A stretch of DNA of 11,704 nucleotides from Spirochaetota bacterium (GTDB taxonomy: Bacteria; Spirochaetota; UBA4802; UB4802), in the NCBI GenBank assembly GCA_029548025.1, contig JAKPOE010000321.1, forward strand, positions 1-11,704. Reading direction: 5' to 3'. The notes under the pieces are model-generated. The model saw only the letters and a list, made by a program, of their open reading frames with translations, ran no database searches and was not told the DNA's origin. A program made the translations under genes and the position numbers. Positions 1 through 6,595 of the stretch are shown piece by piece. The first letter of the stretch is position 1; each line of letters starts with the position of its first letter.

Positions 1-392
1 GTTTCAAATATGTCATGATAGTGAGTTAGCGCAAATGGATATTGGCTCACTGAATGAAGGTTTTCACGCTGTCCGGAATACTGGTTGCCCAGCAATATTG
101 CTTCTACTGTTTTTACTATTTCTGCGGCTTTAACCATCATAGACTGCTGGGAATATATAACTGGCAATACCGGTACACCTGACCAGCGAACAATGTTCAT
201 ATATAGTGTGTAATCAGTATCTTTATGCTCTTCTACATCAAATAAGACAATATTCGGTTTGCTTTGAGCTATTGTATCTTGATTACAATTTTTTTTATCA
301 ATGAAAAGAGGGGCAAAGTTATGGTTTTGAAAATCATCTTTCACAAATTCATATAAGGCTTTATTAAGCAAAAGAACAACGGAATTTAGCAT
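1..392 (-). CDS. Partial protein with receiver-like N-terminus (C-terminal part outside window)
   Basis: The frame is open from an ATG at 390-392 to the left edge, giving 130 complete codons without a stop. The start is supported by an AGAAGG Shine-Dalgarno a few bases upstream and by a promoter at 424-452. Residues 1-80 alternate beta-like and helical segments. The stretch PNIVLFDVEE (46-55) places Asp52 where the phospho-acceptor of a CheY-like receiver would be, and VPVLPVIYS (73-81) looks like the beta-4 strand and the residues after it. The acidic pocket near the N-terminus is not evident, so this may be a degenerate receiver. No output domain is visible because the gene is cut. It is transcribed away from everything else in the window except the envelope operon behind it, about 250 bases away. 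The family assignment is inference from fold-like spacing only. Confidence 0.6.
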   Translation of the reverse strand, partial: MLNSVVLLLNKALYEFVKDDFQNHNFAPLFIDKKNCNQDTIAQSKPNIVLFDVEEHKDTDYTLYMNIVRWSGVPVLPVIYSQQSMMVKAAEIVKTVEAILLGNQYSGQRENLHSVSQYPFALTHYHDIFE

Positions 393-423
393 AAAACCTT
401 CTTTAATAAATCGACATGGATTT

Positions 424-452
424 ATTATACATCACAGCATAATCAAATGCAA
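424..452 (-). promoter_or_regulatory. Sigma70-type promoter of the left-edge gene
   Basis: On the minus strand a TTGCAT -35 box (447-452) is followed by exactly 17 bases and a perfect TATAAT -10 box (424-429). The expected transcription start near 417 leaves a leader of about 25 bases carrying the AGAAGG ribosome site of the gene starting at 392. The -10 is consensus and the -35 matches four of six positions. Confidence 0.65.
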
Positions 453-640
453 TAAAAAAACTATCTTCACAAAAAATTATTATGATGAATGGAAAAAGAA
501 GGCCATATTGAATAAATGTTTTTTACAAATACTGTAATTAGTATAATTGTTATGATACACTCTTAACAAGGAAGGTTTCACCAATCATTATAATCATTAT
601 TATGCACCCTAACACCATCTTTTAGTGACAAACATCATAG

Positions 641-2749
641 TTAAAACACCTTAAACTTTGCCTTAACATCAAGGCTAATTAAAATCTGCGTATATTTATA
701 GGATATCTGTGTTTCAAGGGGATTATAATAAAACCAGCGATGGCGTATTGACAGTGCCAACCAGCTGGTAACCTTGACACTCAAAGTGTTCTTTATCTCC
801 GTTCTGATTTGATAGTTACCATTGTTATTCTCTGGCCGTGAAATAAAATTATCAAGATTAAACGTATATATAAAATAGTCTAAAAAAGGTATCTGTATTT
901 GTAAAATTGACTCTGCACCATAGAGCATTTGTTCCTCAGGATCCTGCGTCTGTTTTTCAAAACCAACACCAAATCGCCCGGTAAAATAACTATAGGTAAA
1001 CGAGGCGCCAACGGTTTCACGGAATAAAATTGGGCGCAAATTATCATCTTTTGTTACCACAACAGTATCAACCTGTGACTTATGGTAGGGATTGATATAA
1101 GGATTAAACAGGTAGGTATAAAAAAGCGTTCCGCGCAGTAAATTTTGCAAATACTGATCATCCTGTCGCATATAATAAATATAGGGAGTCAGCATTAAAC
1201 GATGATACTGATTATAAAACGCAATATCCGCGCTATCCTCAAAACCCCATTTTTTATATGTTTTTGATGGCATACCTGGTGGTGTTGACGCCGTGTCATT
1301 CGTTGATACATCTGAATTATCATATAAATTTGAAAGGTTAATATCAACAGTCATCCTTATGCGATTATCCAGATATGAAAAATCTTTCTCCGCAACACTT
1401 CTTTTACTTTTTAAATCATTGGTAATGATATCGGAAAGTGGTATCCATGTATTTGTATACGGTATGTCTGCACCTGCCAGATCAGCAATTACATCATACG
1501 CTGATTGTGTCGATGCAATTGTGTACATTCTATCACCCTCTATTGGGCGCCCCTGAACCTTTCCATTAGCAAGTCCTGAAAAAATCAGCGATGAAGCGCT
1601 GCTGATAGTATTCAGTTGTTTCCCGCTTAAGCGGTAAGTAAAAACGGTAAAGTCATTCTGAACAATTCGCTGTACATCAATGCTGGTAATAGTTCCTTCC
1701 AATCGTGTTGAAAATACATCAGTTACATCAACAACTGCAACCTCACTTTTATAGTAGTGACGTAACAGGTGGGCGATAGTCACCGAAGATATATCGGTTG
1801 CCGGAAAGTTATCAGCAATAGCAGCAGCTCCTGCCTGTGCATACCGCTCTTTCCATAAATTAACACGTTCAACAAGCTCATTGTATGCACTATCGCTTAC
1901 CTTCTGGTCTGCTTCGGAAAAATAAATCTTTTCAATGGTAATCTTATCTTTCAGCATTAAACGCACGCTATAATGTCCACCTGCCCTGACAAGCGTAATG
2001 ATAGACCGTCCATCCTCAAGATCAACCCGTGGAGAATACACATCATAATAAATCCCTGAAGCATCGCCCCCGGCAAGGATAAGGTCAATCGCAGGATAAT
2101 CCTTCATGATTGCGATGTTCTCGGCCCCGGATAAACCTGAAAGCACTATGATATACTTGCACCCCATTGCCTGCAACGATTCAATGGTCATGGTAAGATA
2201 GTCCCTATAAGCAGCAAGCGATGCACTCAATACCTTTTTCTCTGCCACATCAAATATACTTTTGGAAGATGTGACACCTATAAATCCAACCTTTATGCCA
2301 GCTTTTTGCAATATCCAGTACGGTTTAAATATTGGCTTGTTATCAATGACAATATTAATAGATAAAAGCTGTGTAGGCCTCATACGCGAGGCTAATTCTA
2401 AATTTTTTAATCCTACTGCAACATCACGCGAGCCCACTAAAACTGCATCGCATTGAACATATTCAAAAAAATCGAGCATCGCAGCACCATAGCTATACCG
2501 TGATAATGCACCTGGTGAAAATGCATTTCCTAAATCAACATAGCAATCAACCGGCTTTGCTGACCTTTCCGCAATTATACCACGAGCAACTTTTAACAAT
2601 GGATCTGCACTTTCGTCAGTATCCAGTGAAAAATTGCCCCTGAGGTTACCTGTAGCAATAATGGTAAGTGTTTCGTATGCAAAGCAATAAGAATGAAATA
2701 CATAAACAAAACAAACTAAAAAAACAGCGCTATATAGTCGAAGACCCAT
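641..2749 (-). CDS. Metal-ligand-deficient 5'-nucleotidase-like protein with C-terminal barrel-like extension
   Basis: The 702-residue protein has a signal peptide (about 1-24), an N-terminal calcineurin-like phosphoesterase fold of the UshA/5'-nucleotidase type (about 26-280) and a 5'-nucleotidase C-terminal domain (about 310-450). The nucleotidase signature positions can be aligned by eye, but the metal ligands are replaced. DxHG has become NLRG (35-38), DxGD is DLGN (72-75), GNHE is GSRD (106-109), the sHxG histidine is serine (SGLSG, 204-208), and GHxH is GGDA (227-230). The phosphatase site is therefore probably dead. Residues about 465-702 are rich in alternating aromatic and polar strands (YFTGRFGVGFEKQ, LALSIRHRWFYYN) and end in Phe, as outer-membrane beta-barrels do. 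The gene starts two bases after the stop of the lipoprotein gene, whose last codons supply its ribosome site (GGTGAAGAAAAA), implying coupled translation. Barrel topology and a binding rather than catalytic role are inferences. Confidence 0.8.
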   Translation of the reverse strand: MGLRLYSAVFLVCFVYVFHSYCFAYETLTIIATGNLRGNFSLDTDESADPLLKVARGIIAERSAKPVDCYVDLGNAFSPGALSRYSYGAAMLDFFEYVQCDAVLVGSRDVAVGLKNLELASRMRPTQLLSINIVIDNKPIFKPYWILQKAGIKVGFIGVTSSKSIFDVAEKKVLSASLAAYRDYLTMTIESLQAMGCKYIIVLSGLSGAENIAIMKDYPAIDLILAGGDASGIYYDVYSPRVDLEDGRSIITLVRAGGHYSVRLMLKDKITIEKIYFSEADQKVSDSAYNELVERVNLWKERYAQAGAAAIADNFPATDISSVTIAHLLRHYYKSEVAVVDVTDVFSTRLEGTITSIDVQRIVQNDFTVFTYRLSGKQLNTISSASSLIFSGLANGKVQGRPIEGDRMYTIASTQSAYDVIADLAGADIPYTNTWIPLSDIITNDLKSKRSVAEKDFSYLDNRIRMTVDINLSNLYDNSDVSTNDTASTPPGMPSKTYKKWGFEDSADIAFYNQYHRLMLTPYIYYMRQDDQYLQNLLRGTLFYTYLFNPYINPYHKSQVDTVVVTKDDNLRPILFRETVGASFTYSYFTGRFGVGFEKQTQDPEEQMLYGAESILQIQIPFLDYFIYTFNLDNFISRPENNNGNYQIRTEIKNTLSVKVTSWLALSIRHRWFYYNPLETQISYKYTQILISLDVKAKFKVF

Positions 2750-2751
2750 GC

Positions 2752-3510
2752 CTATTTTTCTTCACCCTTTTGCTTTTGCAGCTCTGACTGCGACTGCTGA
2801 GATGGATTTTCTTTTTTCACATCACTTGCAGTGGCTTTATCTTCACCCCTTGACGTTTTATCTTTTTGTAACAATTTAAGTTCCTGCTGTAATTTTTCAC
2901 AACTTACCTCTATTTCTGTCAATCTGCTTTTAAGCTGCTCTTTTTCCTGAGTCAATGTGGTTACCTGTTTCTGCAAAGTATCAATAGTTGATTGGCACTC
3001 CATCTCCTTCTTTGCATTTTGATTAATGATTGTTTCTTTTTCTTTAATAAAGTCAACTTCCTGTTTGCGTATTACCTCATTTAACCGCGCTATCTCATCT
3101 GCCATCCTTTTTTCTAACGTTTTATTTAGTGCCGTCAATTCCTGCACCTTTGCATCGCTCTGTTTAACAAATACATCATATTTTTGTTGCAGTGTATTAT
3201 AGCGTTCATCCCACATGGCAATATCATTTTTATACCTGGTCTGCAATGCACCGATATCCGATTTCAATAGAGTATTTGAAGAGCGCAAAGCATTATTTTC
3301 TTTTTTATATTTAGCATTTTCAGCTTTAAGCACATCATTTTCACGCATAAAAAGATTCAGGTTTTGCGAACAAACCCTGTTTTCAGCTTTAAGCTGGTCA
3401 ATAAGCCTGGTATCACCAGTATTCATGGTTGCACATGATAGTAAAAATGATAGTAAAAAAATTGGGATAGCAACAATGTAACTATAATACACTATAACTT
3501 TTTTTTTCAT
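2752..3510 (-). CDS. Coiled-coil lipoprotein
   Basis: The 252-residue protein begins with basic residues and a hydrophobic segment (about 5-25) ending in a lipobox-like LLSC (23-26), so Cys26 is the likely lipidation site. From about residue 35 to 220 it is almost entirely charged heptad-like sequence (repeats such as LKAENAKYKKENNALRSSN), predicting a long coiled coil. A Lys/Gln/Glu-rich low-complexity tail follows. There is no catalytic motif and I do not recognise a named family. The start is fixed by GGGAGAT at 3516-3522, five bases upstream, and a TATAAT box at 3538-3543. The next gene begins two bases after the stop, so the pair forms a coupled operon. A periplasmic spacer, scaffold or tether working with the barrel-like partner is a plausible role, inferred only from context. 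Confidence 0.8.
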   Translation of the reverse strand: MKKKVIVYYSYIVAIPIFLLSFLLSCATMNTGDTRLIDQLKAENRVCSQNLNLFMRENDVLKAENAKYKKENNALRSSNTLLKSDIGALQTRYKNDIAMWDERYNTLQQKYDVFVKQSDAKVQELTALNKTLEKRMADEIARLNEVIRKQEVDFIKEKETIINQNAKKEMECQSTIDTLQKQVTTLTQEKEQLKSRLTEIEVSCEKLQQELKLLQKDKTSRGEDKATASDVKKENPSQQSQSELQKQKGEEK

Positions 3511-3537
3511 TATGTATCTCCCAAAAAATTAGAATTA

Positions 3538-3543
3538 ATTATA
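3538..3543 (-). promoter_or_regulatory. -10 box of the lipoprotein/nucleotidase-like operon
   Basis: A perfect TATAAT on the minus strand lies 28 bases before the ATG of the lipoprotein gene, predicting a leader of about 20 bases that contains the GGGAGAT ribosome site. No good -35 hexamer is found 16-18 bases upstream, so the promoter may need an activator or another sigma factor. Confidence 0.45.
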
Positions 3544-3796
3544 GACCATACTTCAAGCACCTAACTTTGACATAATTGGCAACCGTCCTCTGTAAAAAGG
3601 ATTATCAGGGTAAGGCTGGTTTCATTTTCATCCCTCTCATCAATGCCACGTTATTGAATAGTACAGTATAGAATGAGTAATATATGCATCTGATTCAACA
3701 TCTTTTTTAGTCACAACAAAAAAAATATAGAAACCACTCTATGAAAATATATGTCATCCAATCTGCTCAATAATTACTTAACTATAAAATATAAAA

Positions 3797-3818
3797 AAAT
3801 ACCGACCATATGGTATTT
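3797..3818. promoter_or_regulatory. Dyad upstream of the -35 box of the secreted hydrolase gene
   Basis: AAATACC (3797-3803) and GGTATTT (3812-3818) are perfect inverted 7-mers. Overlapping them is a 10-base perfect palindrome, ACCATATGGT (3805-3814). The element ends five bases before the -35 box at 3824, a usual position for an activator or repressor site. The regulator is unknown. Confidence 0.4.
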
Positions 3819-3823
3819 AACAC

Positions 3824-3852
3824 TTGACTTTTTCTGACAATGTCTTTATAGT
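3824..3852 (+). promoter_or_regulatory. Near-consensus sigma70 promoter of the secreted hydrolase gene
   Basis: TTGACT (3824-3829), 17 bases of spacer, then TATAGT (3847-3852) match the sigma70 consensus at ten of twelve positions with ideal spacing. The expected start near 3859 gives a leader of about 90 bases that includes the palindrome at 3870-3889 and the GGGGG ribosome site at 3941-3945. Confidence 0.75.
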
Positions 3853-3869
3853 GTATCCAATGAATAGTG

Positions 3870-3889
3870 TTGAGTGAGCAATCACTCAA
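3870..3889. promoter_or_regulatory. Palindromic operator candidate just downstream of transcription start
   Basis: TTGAGTGA-GCAA-TCACTCAA is a perfect 8+8 inverted repeat with a 4-base centre, lying at roughly +12 to +31 relative to the predicted start. Its length, symmetry and position suit an operator for a dimeric repressor of the TetR or similar helix-turn-helix type. There is no T-run after it, so it is not a terminator. The binding protein is inferred and no regulator gene is in the window. Confidence 0.55.
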
Positions 3890-3949
3890 TTTGCCATCGA
3901 CTCTTATATCCCGTTCATTTATTAATTTAATTATAAGTTTGGGGGTTAT

Positions 3950-4939
3950 ATGAAACTTTTTACAAAAGTATGTCTTGTGCTGGTTTTGCTGTTTACCAGT
4001 TCCACCATTTTTGCTGAATGGGTATATGTACCTATGAGCATTAATGCCAATAAAGGTGATGTAGTTCTTTCAACAAGCCCTGGTTTTATTATGGATTTAT
4101 TGGCAATACTGGGCTGCTATTGGAGCCACAGTGGCATGGCTGTTGATAACGGATTTAACATCCGCCACAACACCATGTATGTAAGCGAAATCCCAATAGA
4201 ATACAACAAGATTTGGTTCATTCAAACAACACCTAAAAGGATGAATCCAACACGACTTAGTAATGGACTGCCTGGCATCCTAACCGAAGATATTGATACT
4301 GCCTATAACGCAACGAATAATTTTGCTGCTGCGGGCGGAGCGGTATTAAAGCCAACAGCTGCAAATGAGACAGCCTACCGGCAATATCTTAATGCCGCAG
4401 CGGATGTTTTTAATTATCTCAAAGCGTATTATCGCGTTAATGCTTACGTTAACATGTACCAGCTTGATTATGCAAACTATCTCATTACCGGACGTGGCAA
4501 CCACTGCTCGGGTACCTGCTGGTATGCCAATTATTTTTCAGGGAAAACCATGGTTGTTGCAACCATACCAGCCAATCTGGTGACACAGTGTGCTAACTCA
4601 CTGTATACCTCAGTAAAAAATATGGTTCGTGATGAGGCTGGAGGTTTTGGTGCCTTCATCATCGATATTGAAGGCTTATTTGGTACAGGTGCTGATGAAA
4701 AAATAGCCAACCAGATTGTTAACACCTTCGGCTTCGATAGGGCTACCGATACATCCGATTACTGGAGAAGCTACATAGGTGCGGTAACAGCCACAGCAAA
4801 TGCTCCCGATCATCTGATACTTTCATCTTATACAAATCCATCAGGGCACAACGTAGGTGCGCAAACAACATCAACATCATACTATGGACAGGTTGAACCT
4901 CTTGTCATTACTGATGGCTATTATATTGAAATCCCTTAG
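3950..4939 (+). CDS. Secreted permuted NlpC/P60-like (YiiX/LRAT-type) cysteine hydrolase candidate
   Basis: The 329-residue protein has a clear signal peptide (1-22, cleavage likely after FA22). The mature part opens with a GDVVLS motif (36-41) and GCYWSHSGMAV (55-65), which resembles the GDI...SHxGI block of permuted papain-fold enzymes and makes His60 the candidate base. The candidate nucleophile comes later, in NHCSGTCW (184-191), with Cys186 or Cys190. This His-before-Cys order is that of the YiiX/YebB and LRAT families and the reverse of classical NlpC/P60. Those families cleave peptide or acyl bonds; the substrate here is unknown, though cell-wall peptides or envelope acyl groups are possible. 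No transmembrane segment follows the signal, so the product is probably periplasmic or exported. It is a single-gene unit with its own promoter and terminator. The N-terminal block is the stronger match; the Cys assignment is less sure. Confidence 0.7.
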   Translation: MKLFTKVCLVLVLLFTSSTIFAEWVYVPMSINANKGDVVLSTSPGFIMDLLAILGCYWSHSGMAVDNGFNIRHNTMYVSEIPIEYNKIWFIQTTPKRMNPTRLSNGLPGILTEDIDTAYNATNNFAAAGGAVLKPTAANETAYRQYLNAAADVFNYLKAYYRVNAYVNMYQLDYANYLITGRGNHCSGTCWYANYFSGKTMVVATIPANLVTQCANSLYTSVKNMVRDEAGGFGAFIIDIEGLFGTGADEKIANQIVNTFGFDRATDTSDYWRSYIGAVTATANAPDHLILSSYTNPSGHNVGAQTTSTSYYGQVEPLVITDGYYIEIP

Positions 4940-4962
4940 TAGAACACGCTGACAATGCATAG

Positions 4963-4993
4963 AAAAATCCCGGGTTAATCCCGGGATTTTTTT
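4963..4993. terminator. Bidirectional intrinsic terminator between convergent genes
   Basis: AAAAATCCCGGG (4963-4974), loop TTAAT, and CCCGGGATTTTT (4980-4991) form a perfect 12-base stem. It has a T-run on the plus strand (4987-4993) and the matching A-run on the other side, so it can end transcription from both the secreted hydrolase gene and the convergent acyl-CoA synthetase gene. It reaches the latter's stop codon (4992-4994). Confidence 0.92.
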
Positions 4994-6392
4994 ATATGCT
5001 CCCTCGCTTATTGAAATGAAACCTCAGCGCCTTGAATATCTGTACACACCGTCCAATCTCACCAAAAAAAGGTATACCGCTGGCTTCGGCATGTTTTTTA
5101 TATTGTTCAACCATTATCTTCTCACCAACTGCCCATGCAAGCACTGGCTTTTTGGATTGTTTTACCATATTGCCTATCTCACCCCAGAACGATGGATCCG
5201 AATGCTGGGTTGCAAAGCATTCAATGATGATAGAATCAACCCTTTCATCTTCCATAAGGGCTTTTGCTACAGACGTATAAACTTTTTCCGAGCCATTCTG
5301 TTCAATAGCAGGCCATAGATCAAGCGGGTGCGAAGCGCTCATCCATGAAGGATATAGTTTTTGAACTTTTTGCAATGTCGCTTCTTGAGGTTGTGCTATG
5401 GGTATAGCATAATCAGCCAATAAATCAGTTGTCACAATACCGGCACCGCCTGAAAATGTCATCACTGCAACACCTTTATTTTTGTCCGGGCGATAGTTCT
5501 TGATATATGAAAAAGCTTTAACAATATCAATTAACTCATACAGATCAACAACCTGCACTATTCCAGCCTGTTTAAAAGCTCCTGATACAACCATAGTATT
5601 GCCTGCCAGACTGGCTGTATGGCTCATAGCAGCCTTTTTTCCCTGTTCACTTCTCCCTGATTTAAGTATAACGATTGGTTTGCTGGTACTTTGTGCTATT
5701 TTTAACAGTTTTTTCCCATCAACAATTGATTCCAGATAGCAACCAATCGCTCCTGTTGTATCATCCTGAACAAAATACTCTAACAGATCGATTTCATTGA
5801 CATCACATTTATTCCCAATAGAACATACCTTGCTAATACCTATTGCATCACGTTCCAGTACCGACATTAAAAAACCTGCCGAAAGCATGCCACTTTGCAC
5901 TATAAGCGTCACGTCACCCGGATACATCATTGTTTTCCACTTTTCAGAATGGACAAATGAAAAAACATTCCGGGTATGTCCATCTAAATATCCCATACAG
6001 TTGGGCCCCCACAACCGTATGCCAAGGCTATGCGCCAGTTCTACCGCATCTTTCTGCAATTTGGCTCCTTCTTTGCCTGCCTCTGCAAATCCTGCCGATT
6101 CAATGATAATTGCCTTAATCCCCTTTGCTGCACTTCTTCTGATGATATCCAGAATAAAGCGTGCCGGTATAAAATAGATTAAACATTCAACTCTGTCAGG
6201 AATTGACTCAATATCAGGATAACACGGGATACCCAGTAGCTCCTGATATTTAGGGTTTACCGGATACACTTTGCCTGTATAACCAGCACAAACATTGCGC
6301 AGAATATAAAAACCATCTGATCCAGCAATCCCACTGGCACCTATAATTGCCACTCCATCAGGATGAAAAAAATAATCAAGTTCATGCTTCAT
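4992..6392 (-). CDS. Orphan alpha-type subunit of ADP-forming acyl-CoA synthetase
   Basis: The protein has 466 residues from the ATG at 6390-6392, preferred because GGTGGGGGAAG lies just upstream; a TTG at 6405-6407 would add five residues but overlaps that site. It has the CoA-binding Rossmann domain (about 1-130; FFHPDGVAIIGAS, KVYPVNPKYQELLGIPCYP) and the succinyl-CoA-ligase-like domains (about 155-460; VQSGMLSAG, SIGNKCDVNEIDLLEY). The phospho-histidine motif is SHTAS (His258), where most relatives have SHTGA or SHTGS. The beta (ATP-grasp) half is absent and no beta gene is adjacent, so ATP formation from acyl-CoA, ADP and phosphate would need a partner encoded elsewhere. Alternatively the protein has another CoA-binding role. 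It lies 203 bases downstream of the TPR gene on the same strand and may be co-transcribed with it; no separate promoter was found. The family assignment is secure, the substrate unknown. Confidence 0.88.
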   Translation of the reverse strand: MKHELDYFFHPDGVAIIGASGIAGSDGFYILRNVCAGYTGKVYPVNPKYQELLGIPCYPDIESIPDRVECLIYFIPARFILDIIRRSAAKGIKAIIIESAGFAEAGKEGAKLQKDAVELAHSLGIRLWGPNCMGYLDGHTRNVFSFVHSEKWKTMMYPGDVTLIVQSGMLSAGFLMSVLERDAIGISKVCSIGNKCDVNEIDLLEYFVQDDTTGAIGCYLESIVDGKKLLKIAQSTSKPIVILKSGRSEQGKKAAMSHTASLAGNTMVVSGAFKQAGIVQVVDLYELIDIVKAFSYIKNYRPDKNKGVAVMTFSGGAGIVTTDLLADYAIPIAQPQEATLQKVQKLYPSWMSASHPLDLWPAIEQNGSEKVYTSVAKALMEDERVDSIIIECFATQHSDPSFWGEIGNMVKQSKKPVLAWAVGEKIMVEQYKKHAEASGIPFFGEIGRCVQIFKALRFHFNKRGSI

Positions 6393-6429
6393 AGCTTCCC
6401 CCACCAAAAATAGAATTATTCCTCAATGT

Positions 6430-6522
6430 TATTCCAGGCTTAACCCGTAATCCTTTTTGCTGCTCCAGTCATTCCGGGCTTTATCCTGAATCAAGATATT
6501 CATGGATCATGGCTCAGGATAA
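6430..6522. repeat. Intergenic imperfect repeat with dyad, possibly a dispersed REP-like element
   Basis: Two imperfect direct copies of about 22 bases are seen at 6430-6452 (TATTCCAGGCTTAACCCGTAA) and about 6470-6491 (CATTCCGGGCTTTATCCTGA). The second copy's TTATCCTGA (6481-6489) is repeated in inverted form as TCAGGATAA (6514-6522), so the region can fold into a 9-base stem with a 24-base loop. The cores are more GC-rich than surrounding intergenic DNA. Whether it recurs in the genome cannot be seen here. Confidence 0.45.
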
Positions 6523-6595
6523 CATCCGCCACATAGTTTCGTCTCATTTGAGTGAGTACAGCACAGCATAGCTTTTGCAAACACCCCATTGATCA

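Larger units (their letters stand above)
3511..3949. other. Divergent intergenic regulatory region, 439 bases
   Basis: This gene-free stretch separates the minus-strand envelope operon from the plus-strand secreted hydrolase. It is strongly AT-rich from about 3700 to 3820. It holds the operon's -10 box at its left end, and at its right end two dyads flanking a near-consensus forward promoter. No open frame with a ribosome site and no convincing structured RNA was seen between about 3560 and 3790. Confidence 0.7.

Noticed and set aside
529..563. Partial dyad around GTATAATTGTTATGATAC as an operator or terminator
   Set aside because: Only about half of the positions pair, and there is no T-run in either direction.
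1293..1556. 87-codon plus-strand open frame
   Set aside because: It lies wholly antisense to the well-supported 702-residue gene, has no convincing ribosome site and shows no recognisable protein character.
3215..3481. 88-codon plus-strand open frame opposite the lipoprotein gene
   Set aside because: It is the antisense shadow of a Lys/Glu-rich coiled coil, which yields Phe/Leu/Ser-rich translations without stops.
3567..3595. TTGACA on the plus strand as a forward promoter
   Set aside because: The hexamer 17 bases downstream is CTGTAA, a poor -10, and no gene starts nearby; the promoter at 3824-3852 is far better.
5797..6177. 126-codon plus-strand open frame
   Set aside because: It overlaps the conserved CoA-binding and ligase domains of the synthetase alpha gene on the other strand and has no family features.
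6390..6407. TTG at 6405-6407 as start of the synthetase alpha gene
   Set aside because: It would sit within the purine-rich ribosome site that serves the ATG at 6390-6392 and adds only five unconserved residues.
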